The translations under genes and the position numbers were made by a program. From NCBI GenBank assembly GCA_012931725.1, contig CM022949.1:4871934-4935933 (forward strand): a stretch of DNA of 64,000 bases, written 5' to 3'. Shown here piece after piece: positions 10,001-23,096 of the stretch; the stretch's first letter is position 1, and each line of letters starts with the position of its first letter. This DNA is from Litsea cubeba (taxonomy: Eukaryota; Streptophyta; Magnoliopsida; Laurales; Lauraceae). The notes under the pieces are model-generated. The model saw nothing but the letters and a program-made list of their open reading frames with translations, was not told the origin of the DNA and ran no database searches.

Positions 10001-13000
10001 AAGGAAAAGAAAGGTCTACCCAGGAACAAGCATTTAAAACCAGACATCCTACGCAGACATTTTAACATTTCACATATCCTACAAGAAGATCATGCTCCCC
10101 TGCACGCATTTATCCTTGTCATGAAAACTGGAGGGGAGAGAGAGAGAGAGAGTACAGATACACAAACATAGCTGGCTTTACTGAGATTTAATTTTCATCA
10201 AGGAAAAAGTCAAAATTAATGAAGCAAGTCAGTAGGGCAAAATGGATAGATAACAACACCCATTTAGACAAAGTCATCTAAGTGAATGAAATTACTTTCA
10301 AATGCTTTCCCTTAGCAGCCTCCCCTTCAGCCTCCAAAATGGTCTGCTTTGGTCTAGTTATGAACAAGAAAAGGCATGTCAGTAAGTTTCAGAAAGAAAA
10401 GCTTCCAAGCTCCTCAGTATATAAAGCATCTTATGAGATTCAAGCAAACAGAGCAAGAGAAAGTAACATGCAACTAACCAACATGCATCAGGTTCGAGCA
10501 AACAAGAACAGGAAACCACCATTACAAAAAAAAAAGAAAGAAAAGAAGAAGAAGAAGAATGAATGAATAACAGATAGAAAAGGTGAACACAATAAATAAA
10601 AATGAGCTTGTGTTGTTTGTGTTTTGTCAGTTATTAGGCCGACAGCAGCTGACACCTGATTTAACATATGTAGCACTCACCTTACTTAAATCCAACTTGC
10701 GCATACGGCATATCAAACACCGTTCTCTGCATAGAATAGAGCCTAGCCTGAGTTTCACTCGTGCTGGAGTGAGATTAATTGTTACATTAATCACGTGTGA
10801 AATATATAGTTGCATTTGTACACATGATCAATCCAAAAGTGTATGATTCTCTTTGTTTGAAGTGAAATTTGTGCCATTTTCCTAAAGTCATCCGTGTGAC
10901 ATGAATGGGGTTGATAACGCGAAGGTGGCTAAATATAGGTTAAACCAAGTATATAGCTGCACGGGGACCATACTGCAGGCAGCGGCAGCATGGGATCATT
11001 TCTCACAATAACATCAGAAATAACATTCAGTACATCAGTTGCAAATTGTAGAGTACTCTGACAATATCTCACCTGAAAGCTTTCAAACGTTCAGAAAAGG
11101 CCAAAGCTGTCAACTCACCACTTCCCAACATATTTTTAAAAATTGGGTGCACACCTTCACAAGGCATAACCTTTGCCCTTCTAATGGATTCCCTTGAGGG
11201 CGCAGGCTTTGTCTTTGCATACAAGCGAAATGCATTTGTGCATGTCTTTTGCAAGGAAATCAGTTCCGCACATCCTTCAATGATTTCTCTAACTCTATCT
11301 GAAACAAGATCTAGCATATTCTGGGGAAAACGCCCATAGATTGTTTCACCATTTGCAGTTGCCTGGTCGATTTTGGCTAATACTCCATCCCTGTCTTGTA
11401 CAACCTCCTCCTCAGTGTGAGCAGGTCTCACTGGCTTTGAGAGAAAGAGATGAAGATCTAAGAGGTAAGGCATGTCCTCAGATGTAACAAATGAATACGC
11501 AGTACCCAGTCGACCAGCCCGTGCGGCTCGCCCCACTCTATGAACAAAGATTTTGGGTTTTGGAGGGAAGTCCCAGTTCACAACATTGTCGAGCAATGGA
11601 ATATCAATACCCCTAGCAGCAACATCAGTCACGACTAGAAACATAGTCTTCCTCGTTCTGAACCTCGAAATGTGAATTTTACGAGCATCTTGGTCCATAT
11701 CACCATAACAAAGAGAGGGCTCAATCCCCTCTTCCCTAAATAAGATATTAAGGAATTCAACATGATGCTTTGTAGAAACAAAGATCAGTGTTTGTTGATC
11801 TGAACTGATCTGCTCCCTAATCAAATACAACAATGCAGCATGCTTTTCTTCCTGGCGTAAAGTAAAGAAGGTAAGCTTTAGGTCAGGGCTAATCCTCGTA
11901 TCCAAATCAAGTCTGACAAGTTGAGGGTCGCGTAGGCCAGCCTTAGCAAACTCTGCAAGAGCACTTGGCAGGGTTGCGCTGAACAGCAACGTCTGCCGCG
12001 TCTCGCTCAGCTGCAGAAGAATTTTATGCAGCTGCTCTGCAAAGCCCATGCCAAAAAGAGAATCGGCTTCATCAAACACTACATACTCTACAGTCCGCAA
12101 AGACATGCCTTCAATCTCAGCCAAATGATGCATGAGTCGACCTGGGGTTGCAATAATGATATCTGGGTTTTGCGCCAATTCCTCAAACTGGCTTTCCATA
12201 CTATCCCCACCAACCAATAAGCTAGTACGGAGATCTGCAGTGCACAATAATAAAAATTAAAATATCCAGATTAAAATTTAAAAAAAAAAATCTAAAATTT
12301 AGAAGAGAATTGCAGTATGGGCCCATTTGTTTGCATGGAATTGAATTCCTAAGAATTCTTAGAAATGTTTTCCTCTCAAAGTGGCTACAACTGAAGAAAC
12401 AGAGGTGAAGATTCACAAATGGCCATTCTCCTATTCAGTTAAATGAATAAGTGGAGATGAAATACCCAGCCATCACCCTAGGAAACCAAATACCAGGAAA
12501 GTCAAGGACCCCATCTATGACTCCACCTTATATCCTTCACCCTTCACCGCTTTAATATTCCTTTGTTGGGACCCATTTTACCATGACTCCTAGAAAATAA
12601 ATACCATGCAAACAAACAGACCCTCTGTGAACTCAAATTCGTTATTACAAAACAATGGCTATGGTTTGAAATGGTTAAGGTAAAATACAATGGTGGGCGC
12701 GTGGGGAGGCAAGTATTTATGTAAAAAACAGAATTGCAGGAATAGAATGGAGAGATTTGAAGGAACCTGTGAATTTGCCAAGCTCTTTGGTGAATTTATA
12801 GGTCTGAAGAGCAAGATCTCTGGTGGGGGCAAGGATGAGGGCACGGACACCGGAGTTGGGGAGGTGTCGGTTGAGGCGGTGGAGCATGGGGATGAGGAAG
12901 GCCGCAGTCTTGCCAGAGCCGGTGCGGGCCATGGCAACAACATCGGCGCCAGAGAGGATGAGAGGCATGGTCTTTCGCTGGATTGGAGTAGGGACACGAT

Positions 13001-13142
13001 AGCCCTTGCGCTTGATACCGCGGAAGACAGTTGAGAGCAGATCCAGAGACTCAAACCCTCCTGACTTATTCTTCTTCTTCTTCTCCTTCTCTCTTCTTTT
13101 TAGCTCTGCCTTCGAGCTCACCAGCATTGTGCTCTTCCCCAT
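7030..13142 (-). CDS. RH29: DEAD-box ATP-dependent RNA helicase 29-like (DDX54/Dbp10 type), 3' end not found
   Basis: Eight exons were read on the minus strand: 13142-12767, 12234-11073, 10353-10296, 9973-9869, 8946-8901, 7513-7481, 7408-7332 and 7082-7030. All introns are GT-AG and every exon junction keeps codon phase, giving about 636 codons. Seen motifs: Q-motif VPTPIQRKTMPLIL, Walker A ARTGSGKT, PTRDLA, TPGR, DEAD in VVFDEADSLFGMG, SAT in LLFSATLPS, and HRVGRAARAGR. The later exons match the C-terminal signature of the Dbp10 family (SSQWVDVMKKKRAIHE, DDEYYISSIPTNQ, AGLAVKANEGFGSSR). Such helicases act in the nucleolus in large-subunit rRNA maturation. The start at 13142 precedes a lysine-rich N-terminus (SKAELKRREKEKKKK). 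The family normally continues for some 200 residues (KTGIYKRW-like block and Gly/Arg-rich tail); no exon for that part was recognised down to base 1. Confidence 0.92.
7845..8020 (+). mobile_element. tRNA-derived SINE with poly(A) tail
   Basis: A 14-16 bp target duplication (AGGAGAACTAGCTA) ends at 7844 and recurs at 8021-8034. The body has an A-box-like TAGCTCGGTGGCCTAAG and a B-box-like GGTTGAGGGTTAGAAAC, followed by a tRNA-unrelated part and about 15 A residues. This is a complete SINE inserted in an intron of the helicase gene, in the opposite orientation. Confidence 0.9.
8162..8252 (+). mobile_element. 3' end of an RTE-type LINE
   Basis: The frame reads L-A-Q-D-G-S-K-W-R-N-R-I-Y-I-A-D-P-N and is followed by a (GAT)n tail. 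This matches the extreme C-terminus and simple-repeat tail of plant RTE LINEs (an R-I-H-V-A-D-P-type ending). It may be the lost end of the fragment at 6168-6410. Confidence 0.65.
12317..12624. mobile_element. MITE in intron 1 of the helicase gene
   Basis: The left end GGGCCCATTTGTTTGCATGG is mirrored at the right by the inverse of AGGGTCTGTTTGTTTGCATGG. Roughly 20-24 bases of terminal inverted repeat are visible. No clear target duplication was found, so the superfamily (hAT or PIF/Harbinger) is open. Confidence 0.6.
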
Positions 13143-15440
13143 GGCTTCTGCAATGCCTCTTTCTCAAGGACTCTTGCAGGGTTTTATGGTGTTTGGTTGG
13201 TCTTCTTAAAATACAAGAATGCTTTCCGGCTAAGAAGCTACTTCTTAAAAGCACCTTCTGCAGAAAAGGTTATTGGGCTAGCGCAACTCTTATACCTGCC
13301 TTTTAGCAACAAAAACACCACCAAGTTGTCTGGTTAGAACATGAGAAGCAGCTTTTGGCACATTACAATCAATCGTGTATTAAGTTATGCTATCGTAAAT
13401 AAATAATTATACAGTATACAGTAGTGGCAGACCCAGGATTTTCATTTGACTGGGGCGGTCAATGGTCAAAGATGAAGTAAATTAAAATAACTTTCAACCA
13501 GTCCATATCCAAAAGAAGATCCAAAAGAAGAAGAAAAGGCACTGTTAAGTGCCAAAAAATTTAAATGACTTTCAATCAATCTTATATCCAAGCTTCTGAA
13601 AGTGGATGAGGAAAATCATCACATAAAAGATGACCCCACTCATCCATACAACAATGTATAACCATGACTATGAGGTTTCCAAGAGTAGGTATTTTTCTTT
13701 AACATTTCAAAAAATTCAGACAACAGAGTATTCAAACCTATTAAACCAACATTTCATTCTTACAAATTACCAAGTGATATAATTTCAATATCAACAGTGC
13801 TTCCATACCATAAGGTCTTTCTCCACAATGACAGCAAGAAGAACATTGAGCTTTCTTCAATGTCTCATCCCAAATGGGCAATGGAATTTATAACACGACA
13901 CTTCCAAAATGCTCATCCAATCTCACCAAATTAAGGAATCCCAAATCCCAACTTTCAACAATATTGCTCAATTGCTAGATCAACAACCTCAGGACCTGGC
14001 CCTTGACCATCTCCAATCTCCTTTTCCATCCTTGGCCAGCCAGTCTCCCTCCAGGTTGCGACCAACAGAAAAAAAAAAATTAAGATTCTAATACTTACTC
14101 CCACAAATCCAAACAGTTAACCACCACAAAACCTCAACATCAAATAGCGAAGAAAAGTAAATAAAAAAGAACATAATCAAACAAAACTAATCAGATCAAG
14201 AACTACAAAGACCATATTATGGATGAAAAATGATTATTATTGATAGTTCACCAATCACGGAAAGAATACCACTTCCTATTGTTCTCGGAACTTGCAAAGA
14301 TCGGATTTATTTTATTTTTTTGAATAAAAGGAAGCCATTTACAATTCAGATCATTAATACAAAAGATCCGGTTCTTAGAAACCCTAACATATTGGAAATG
14401 CACTTAAACATGATCGAGGTTTTGCATCCCATCTTCCTGCAATTCCATCAGTCGTATCCATAAAAGGAGTCGCACAAACTGAATCGAACCCATTTTAGGG
14501 CTTCCTAGGGTTTCAACACCGAAAAACACAAGAGAGGGAGAGAGGGCTAGAGAGAGGGAGAGAAACTTACCTCGAAGAATCGAGGTCGACCGTCACCCAA
14601 GAGGAGATGTTCTGAGGCAGTGAAGAAGGGGTGGGGTGATCGCTTTTGAGGTTACTTCTTCACCAACGAAGTAGGGCTGCTGGGGCGAGTGTTTTGAAAT
14701 AAGTGGGCAGGAGAGATACAAGGGTTTTCAATACTGAGAGAGTGGGAGGATTTCTTTGATGTGGATGGGTGCATTTCAATTCTATACAGGACATTTGTTG
14801 GTTAACAAAAGGGCCACTCTTATTGTTCAACAACTTGAAACAAAATTTCTAAAGCAAAATCCAACGAGAAAAGTTTGTATCAACTGAAATAAACTCAATT
14901 TCACTATAGAACCAAAACAGAATCTACAAAAATGAATAAAGAAGAAGATGATGGTGATAGAGGATAGGAATATAGAGAACATGCACTGGGTTTCTATGGA
15001 AACATCAAAGTAGTTTCAAAAGGGAAGGATTCAATTTATCTACATAGATACAAATACAATCGCTAATATCATCGAAAATAACTAAACCCCAATTCACAAA
15101 ATCCATCAACAGCCAAAACCCATAATCCAAAATCCGATTTCAGACGCACATAGTAGAGATAATTGTTGAAAACGCTAACACAGTAGAGAGGAATCAGGAA
15201 GAAAAATCTTGTCTTTCCATGTAGAAGAAGAAGAAGAAATCCTTTCAAATGAGAGAGACATACTTAGATAATGGGATTCCACCGTTTGACGAATTGCAGA
15301 ACCCAGAAGAAGTCGAACTTGGAAATTCAAAACCCTAGATTCTCTCTCTCTTTGTGCTTTGTAAGTTTGTATGTTGATGAAGTGCAGGTAGGCAGCTTTG
15401 GTTTGCTTTGTTCTCTCTACTCTCTCTAGGCCTCAGGATC
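13143..15440 (-). promoter_or_regulatory. Upstream region of the helicase gene with possible 5' UTR exons
   Basis: A splice acceptor (TTGCAG) lies a few bases before the chosen ATG. Farther upstream on the minus strand are strong donor-like sites: TTCGAG/GTAAGT near 14567 and ATCTAA/GTATGT near 15264. Both follow CCCTAG- and CTCT-rich stretches typical of plant 5' leaders. One reading is a transcript starting near 14.7 or 15.3 kb with non-coding leader exons. The alternative is an unrelated non-coding transcript. No TATA box was fixed. Confidence 0.35.
13427..13490. mobile_element. Terminal fragment of a hAT-type MITE
   Basis: GTGGCAGACCCAGGATTTTCATTTGACTGGGGCGGTCAATGGTCAAAG resembles the start of the remnant at 5229-5383. 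The opposite terminus was not found. Confidence 0.35.
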
Positions 15441-15701
15441 CGTTATTTTTTTTAGGGTTCAAGAAAAACTGAGAAATGATCTCTTGTGGGTCCAATTGGG
15501 CCCATCTATGATCAGTGCTGGCCCTTTCATACTCTCATCCCCTTCATCAAGCACCAGGTCTAGATTTATATCTATTCAAACCTTTATCTACGCTTGGATT
15601 GTAACAGGAAACTATTGAAATCTCACATATTGTTAAGAGGAAAATTTTTGTTAGGCAAGTGAAAGTGATGAAGTAAAGGTGATGTTAAAATTGGTTGAGA
15701 T

Positions 15702-15781
15702 GGGACTTCTCGTTTTTTTTATCTTTACCAAGTTTGAGTGGTAATTTTTTTTTTTTATCTTTACCAAGTTTGAGTGGTAAA
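15702..15781. repeat. Short tandem duplication
   Basis: The phrase TATCTTTACCAAGTTTGAGTGGTAA occurs twice in succession, separated by runs of T. Confidence 0.85.
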
Positions 15782-16233
15782 ATTAGTATGGGGAAGTGAA
15801 CTTATTATGTGAGATATTAAACCAATAGACGGCTAGAATGATCCAACGGGCTCATGTTTTTTTCCAACCCTTACATAGAAGTAGACACTAGCAAAATTAC
15901 CCATGCTGAACACGGATATGTCAAACATTGCAATTTAAGCATTCATGTATAAAAAATCCTATAGCTTTTTAGAAAGAAAGCCAAAGGGAGATTTTTTATG
16001 AGTATATATTTATGTAATCCAATAGTTGATATCATAGAATGAAAAAAAGAGGTATTGGATTAGAAGGAAATAATAGAATTTGAAATAAAGAAAAAAAAAA
16101 GAAAAGAAAAGAAAAGTGGAGAGCAGTTATTAGTGGTTATGATAAAAAGTTATAGAAAGTAGTTGATGTAACTCCCGGTCAACATTATAACCGTCAGTCA
16201 AAATTGAATCCAAAACCTCTTGGCTTAATATAT

Positions 16234-19200
16234 TATAATGTCAAACGGGCCGTGCCGGCGCTAAAATTGTGGCCCGCCCCATTTAGCGGGCTGGCACGGC
16301 ACAGCCTGCCAGGGGAAATCCCTGGCACAGCACGGCCCAGTGGCCCGGCCCACAAAGAGGCGGGCTGTAGCGGGCCATGCCAGAGGGCTGGCGGGGCAGG
16401 CATTTTTTCTTTTTTTTTTCTTTTTTCTTTTATAGAGTTATCGTAAGTCCGTAACGGCATAGGTTTGAATGTAATTTTCGATCAATAGACATATTAGTTT
16501 TTCAATAGTTACTTTTCTAAACATTTAAACTTTTACAAACATTTAACAAATGATTGAGTGATTCAAATTAATTTATAGATATTTACTCACATATTACTTA
16601 AGTACTATATATGAATTTTCTTTTTCTTATCAGTATTAAAAATAAAAATTAGAACACAAGCAGGGAGAATGACAATGATTTTTAAGTGGTTCGGTCAAAC
16701 TCGATCTACTCCACTGAGAAGAGAGAACCATTTGGATCTTAACTTCTTGAAGGTTTCTAGATAGGATTACCTTCAAAACCTTACAATCTTTTTAGAAAAT
16801 AAAAATAAAAAAAGAATAAAAAACTTATAAATTACAATGAAGAAAAAAGTAAAAAATCAGATTTATAGTCCACTAATGTATTATGCTGGATCAAAATCTT
16901 CCATTAATGATGTTAACTCTTGCTTCCTCTTATCTGCCAAATACCAGTCTCGTAGGCAAACACAACGCTCCACCGTTTCTTCAGTGAGATTTGTTATTCT
17001 CTCATCTACTACACGTCCATCTACACTAAAAGCCTGTTCTGATGCTACAGAAGACATGGGAATAGTCAATAGATCACGAGCCATGGCTGCCAACACCAGA
17101 TAAATGCTTTCTTGTTGCTTCCACCAGGCTAAAAGGTCAAAGCTAGATGCATCCTGCATCCTAATTACACCTACGTCAAGATATGATGATAACTCTGTCA
17201 CGGTATTGTTATTTGAGCTTGAGCTAGATGTCATACCCTTGGACAGGGAAGAATACCACACATCCCACTCACCAACACCTATCTGCTGGACTTTTGAATT
17301 GCCCATACTAAGCCCAGCTGTACCCAGTTGCTCATAATAAAATTGAAAAAGTGCTTGCAAATTTACCCTTATATTTGAAAAAATATTTAAATCTATATAA
17401 TTCATATTTTTATTTATTCCATCAATAAAAAACTGTACACCACTTAATTTTAACATAGGATCAAATACAGCAGCTAAAGAAAATATCATTGGAGCCCCTT
17501 TCCAATATTTATTAAAATTTTATTCCATGTCTCTAATAGTGCTACCAAGTAAAAAATGATCTCTAAATCTACTGAATTGTAAAGTAATTTCAAAAAGTTT
17601 CATTAAAACTTCATTAGATGTGGGATAATATATCCCGAAAAAAAATATGTTGAAGTATAAAAAGGTTCTAAAAAATCTCTTATATGGGCACATAACTCCC
17701 AATATTCATCACTAATCATTAAATCTTGTGCATGAAAAGCACAAAATTCATTCAAAACAGTTTTCCTAGAAAGTGCCTTGTTTAACAAATCATACGTAAA
17801 ATTCCATCTATGTTCTACTTCTTTAGGCATTTTAATAGCTGATACGCCTTGCCTCGCACATATTTTGGCATACAATTGTCTTCTTTATGCGGAGCAAAAA
17901 ACAAATCTAGCAATGTCTTTAATATCATCTGTGTAACTTATAATATGCTTTAAACCAACATTTGCAATCAGATTTAAGATGTGACATACACATCTATTTT
18001 GAAAGATATAACTATCTATCAAAGTTGCAAGTGGCATCTACATTCTCATTAATTCAATAGCCACTGTATTATTACTGGCATTATCTAAAGTTACAGATAA
18101 AACTTTTTCCTTAATATTATATTCATCTAGTTTTTCCAAAATTAATGTACTTATCATAGTTCCATTGCGTGGTCATTCAAGAGTGTTAAAACTAAGTATA
18201 CATTTATCCATAATTCATTTTGCATCTATATTATGTGCAGTAATACAAAGATAACTATCACCCCCTTTAAAAGTCCACATATCTGTGGTTATGGATATTC
18301 TACCTGGGATTTCTGCAAAATAATTTTTTATATTTATTTTCTTTTTCTGCCAGAGTCTAATAGCATCATTTCTGACTGTATTTCTTGAAATACTGTGAAA
18401 TTGTGGTTGACAGTATTGCTGGACCCATTGTTCAAAAAACTCATTTTCAACAAAAGCAAATGGTAATTCGGATAAAACAATCATTTTAACAAGACCTTGT
18501 CTAGCACTTTGTGCATTAAAAGAAAATAAAAAAACCCAAACTAATACTGCTACTACCACCACCACCAGTAGAAATTTGGGTCTGTGAACCAGGCTTCCAT
18601 GTCCCTGCATTCTCTGGCTTATGCTTTACTAAACATGTATTCCTATGTCTTGACAAATGGCCGGTACCCCCTTTGACTGGGCACTATAAATCTTACCACA
18701 CAATTTGCATTTTGCCTTTTCAACATTATTTCCATTTTCAATAACATCATACCTTGTATATATATCCCAAACTGTTGAAGTTCTACTCCTCTTGTCTGGT
18801 TTATGGGAACTCTGAGGAAAGGGGGGTGGTAAATCACCTACTTCATCTTGTAATTCAATAAAATCTTCTTCTACCTCCAAATTAACGGAAGAAGATTCTG
18901 TGGGAAATCTTCTAGCCATATTTCAAAAAAAAAATATAAATAATAACAGTAATATGCTAATAGCCTTCTTTTGTGATAATTTATTATAAGAAAGGGGAGA
19001 AAATGAGAGTTAATATAATATAATATAAACTTATATATATGGAATTTCAAATCTAAATACTATAAATACCTCTAAATTTTTTAAGGCCCCTTTAATCTTG
19101 TCTCTTGATGACTTGATCTTTGGTCCTCCAAAAACTTCTTAAAGATAGTGAAAGAGTTGAATGCTTTGAGAGAGAGTTAGAGAATGAGAGAGTTGTGTAA

Positions 19201-19609
19201 ATTGGTGAGAAATGAGTGTGTAAATTGGTGAGGAATGAGAATGGGAGAGTTAGGGTATTTATAGACTTAGTATAATGAAAAATGACACAAAATACCCCTT
19301 ATATGACCGTTTTATAGCTGTTGGGGGGTAAAATGGTATTTTTAAAAAATATAGCCGTTTTTTTGCTGTTGGGCGGGCCTGGCGGGCTGGAGAGCCGTGC
19401 CAGCGGGTTGCGGGCTGGCGGGCTGGCGTGCCAGCGGGCCGATCCTGGCGGGCCGCAGTGGTTGGCCCGATAGCCTGGCAGGTTGTGCCAAATGGGCCAG
19501 CAACGGTCGGCCCAGCACGGCCCGCTTCATTGGCCGTGCCGTTGACCAGTGCGTGCCGTGCCACGGCCCGTTGACTGGCGGGCCCAGCACGGCCCACTTG
19601 ACATCTCTA
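16234..19609 (-). mobile_element. hAT (Ac-like) transposon, decayed
   Basis: The left end reads TAATGTCAAACGGGCCGTGCC and the right end is the inverse of TAGAGATGTCAAGTGGGCCGTGC, so the termini match from ATGTCAA to GCCGTGC. Subterminal DNA at both ends is very GC-rich with repeated GGCCCGGCACGG-like motifs. The transposase lies between on the minus strand. A TATAAATACCC motif near 19255 could be its TATA box. No clean 8-bp target duplication is visible. An internally deleted relative lies at 58149-60196. Confidence 0.85.
16881..18919 (-). pseudogene. hAT transposase with BED zinc finger and dimerisation domain, broken
   Basis: The presumed start is the ATG at 18919 (MARRFPTESSS). A BED-type finger follows (KAKCKLCGKIYSAQSKG), broken by a frameshift near 18665. 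The catalytic core is visible as ITTDMWTFKGG (about 18280-18300) and LDNASNNTVAIE (about 18060-18090). A middle piece (EVEHRWNFTYDLL) lies at 17603-17875. The hATC dimerisation region ends the protein (LLTIPMSSVASEQAFSVDGR, LTEETVERCVCLRDW) with a stop at 16881. Multiple stops and frame changes mean it cannot give a full protein. Family assignment is secure from the C-terminal block alone. Confidence 0.9.
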
Positions 19610-20573
19610 CATATAAGAAAGCATTCTCATCTGCTATGTCCCGCCAAAATATGTAGGCATCTAAGAGAATCCTACGAGTTGAACCTTGTGAAACAGGGAA
19701 TTTTCAAAATGAGAAATCAAGAAAAACTTTTGATGGTTCATATTTGAGTGATTTTGAAAACGGGATGAATATTTAAACAGATTTAGGGTTTTACAAACTA
19801 TGTTTAAGGTCGGGTCGTTATTTGCCAAAAAAAAAAAAAAAAGTCGGGTCGCGTGAGCATTTTACAACATATACAGGGTTCATCCAGATCTAATCCATTT
19901 ATTAATTGAGTTGAAAATATCACTTTGAGCCTGAAAGGGATTGTTTGAAAGAAAAACATTTATAAATATTCTAAAATATTATTTAGTAGATTATAACATA
20001 ATTCACCCACCTGAAAGACAGGTGTTTAGTTAGCCAATTTCTTCTAAAAACCTTTATATCACATTATTGGCGAAGAAAACAATATGCAGTATAGAATTCT
20101 ATAAAAATTAAGTGTGAAAAGTGTTAACACAAAAAACCATATATCATTATCGTTACCAATTTACCATCATGAAATAAGAACCATTGTGAAAATCAACATT
20201 TGACATGTTACACTTATAAAACCACTAGATGCCTTCCTTTCTGATTACCAGAATTGGATGGATTGTTATGATTACCAAATTCAAATGGGTTCTGTAGTTG
20301 GTTTTTACATTAGATGCATCCCTCAACCGATGTCCCTTAGATAGTGCCATCATGATTATCATTATAAGATGTGTAACGCCATGGGTCCACTCCAAATTAA
20401 ACAGATTTCATGATTTTTAACATTAGATGGTACACTTAATGGAAATGTGACAATGGCCAAAGATGGAAAAATCTAACCTAAATTAGGGCTGGACTAAAGA
20501 TCAACCCAAAGCTAAGTAGGATAGTTCACGGTGCTTCTTCAGATTAGAAAATGACCTGAGCTTGGTTCAATGT

Positions 20574-20622
<49 letters not shown>

Positions 20623-22753
20623 ACTTAGTTGTATGTTTGTAACTTTGCAGGACGTACCTAATTAAGATGGGAACCCTGAACAACAATTTCCTAATCAAGC
20701 TTTCTTTATGCAAGCCGGGGAGACCCAAACTGACCAAAAACAAAGGCCTCTTGATTCGGTGTCAGCCCGAAAATCCAAACTCATAGAAACAAGTCCAAAC
20801 TCATAGAAACAAGTGTCCCTATGAACGAGTTTCATTCCAATATAAGTTGGACTCACCATCAAATTGATTACATTATCTGCTCTCTCGATTCGGATGTGTC
20901 ATAGGACCAGAACTTAATAATAAGTAGTAACTGATAGTGACGCCATGGAGAATGATATTAGTGCTGATGTAAGTTGTAATGAAATTAATATATCCCATCT
21001 TGTGCCTGCTATTATTGTAGCAATGCCTGTGATTTTTGGATAACTAGAACAGTGGGAATAATCAAATAAGCAATGTTCTTATTTAAGCAACACAACACAA
21101 GCACCTCTCTATGCATTCTCCTTGAGTGGATGCTTGTTGATGATGGACAGAAAAATCCAATCTAAACTAGTGTTGGACAAAATATTTTACCCAAACAATC
21201 ACCCCAAAACCCATGATCTGAGGCCTCCATGTTCAATGATTTAAAATTGTTCGTTTTTCCTCTCTCAATTCAATGGCATATGTAAGTCTGGTAAGTGAAA
21301 AATTAGAGTGAGTACCATTTCATTATCGAGCAATCACAATCGCTCTTTTGTTAATCATATATCAACAAAAAAATAACCATTAACTCAATCTATTTTTAGA
21401 AGCTAATCATTAATTACGGGACCCAACAATAGCTTTGATTGGATGACTCTACCTATCAAATATTTTGGCCCTTTTTTTGTGATACGATGTATGTATCCAT
21501 CATGGTTCGTTTGGCTGTAGGTAGGGAGTGCACTTCCTAACCCGGCCTGAACCAATAACCTAACCCAAACCATGAATTAACCTTGTGTCACCCTTTTCAC
21601 TTCCAGGTTCGATAAGAGGTTGACACTTCCAACCAGCATAGCAAATGAGTTGGGCCTGGAGGTTTTGATGTTTAACATGCCAAGCCAACCTAATAAATTG
21701 CAGTGACCAGCTACCTAACCTGGTAATTAAAATTTACAGTTCAGATTGATCGATTTATTCTGAGTTAGATCTAAGGTTGACATTTCAAATCCAATTGATA
21801 ATAGGCTGGTTTGGATTGAGTCCACACTTGTTAGATGTTATCTACGGCTGTCAACCTGACCCAACCAGCTGCTACCCCTGTTTGGGCAGTGTCCATACAT
21901 GGGTCTTCTTTTCTGTAAAAGGTCCATACAAGTTATCTACAGTAGTCAACCATATGGGCAAGATTGGGATGTGGAAATCAAAGATTGATAATGATATGAC
22001 CCTAAATCCATTGGTCCCTTTAATATGATATAGGTTCAAGGAGGAATCCGTGCTCATTTTCTGTGACTTCGTGGAAAACCCGTTGTTTGGTAAACCTCAG
22101 AAAAACTACAGCAAGAACCAAGAAATCCTTGTTCAAATGTGGAAAGGCAGAGCTACAGTAGGTGGAGGCATCCTTTTAGCATCAGTGTTCTTTTGGATTT
22201 TTTTTGTTTTTTGTTTTGCCCCAACATCAAGATCTGATCCATTAATTATGTTTATAAGGCCAAGAACGGCTGTTATATAATAATCAGTCGTTGATTCTTC
22301 ATAGATTTCGAAATATTTGTAAAAACGTACCAGACATTTGATCATAATTTCTGAGTTTTTATGGGCCCCTTTCGAATAATCTGAACCGTTCAAACTCTTC
22401 ATCAGGTCCAAAATGGTTAGTGGTTCAATTTGAGCATTCGGATTCATTATGGATCATTAGAAAAAGGCAAAAAACTACATACCATTGATATGCCATAATG
22501 CAAAAAATGGGATCACATGGGCAGTCTGTTTTGTTGATTTTCTTATTCTTATGGGATCCAAGATGATGATTAGATTAGAAGGCATTTTAACTGCATGTGA
22601 AGAAAAAGGATGGGTCAGCTATTTTTATCATAAAAGTTTCTCTAACCATTCACCCTCCGCCCCTCTTATCAATCCACCACTCACCCTTTGCTGACTTTCC
22701 TATGCGCATCCCAATTTCCAAGCGGAAATACCATCATCCACAGAACTAATTGT
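19610..22753. other. Non-coding stretch
   Basis: No gene was recognised on either strand. Apart from the CT microsatellite at 20581-20618 I saw only scattered AT-rich sequence. Confidence 0.55.
20581..20618. repeat. (CT)19 microsatellite
   Basis: An uninterrupted CT dinucleotide run of 38 bases. Confidence 0.95.
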
Positions 22754-22761
22754 ATACTTTT

Positions 22762-23096
22762 CAGGGCCGGCTCCGAGATTGTAGGGCCCCTGGCGAGCTC
22801 TTAAATTAGGCCTCTGTAGACACAGAATCTAATAAAAAAATCATGTGCATATTATTACAAGAGTAATAAATAATTTTATGGCTCTCTTAACATAAAAGTG
22901 TGAGTGATTTACTGGTGATAACCCTACATTTTCTTAATTCCAACCCAAGTTCGACTCTATGTAAAATTGTAAATTCATTTTTAACAAATTGGGCCTAGTG
23001 TAGTACTGGTCACACCGAACAGGGGCCTTTTTAGTGGGCTATATTGGGGGGCCCTTGGCGGCTGCCTAGGTTGACTACCCCCTAGAGCCGGCCTTG
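22762..23096. mobile_element. Small hAT MITE
   Basis: It starts CAGGGCCGGCTC and ends GAGCCGGCCTTG, an inverted pair. The flanks at 22754-22761 and 23097-23104 are the identical 8-mer ATACTTTT. It is 335 bp with no coding capacity. Confidence 0.92.
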
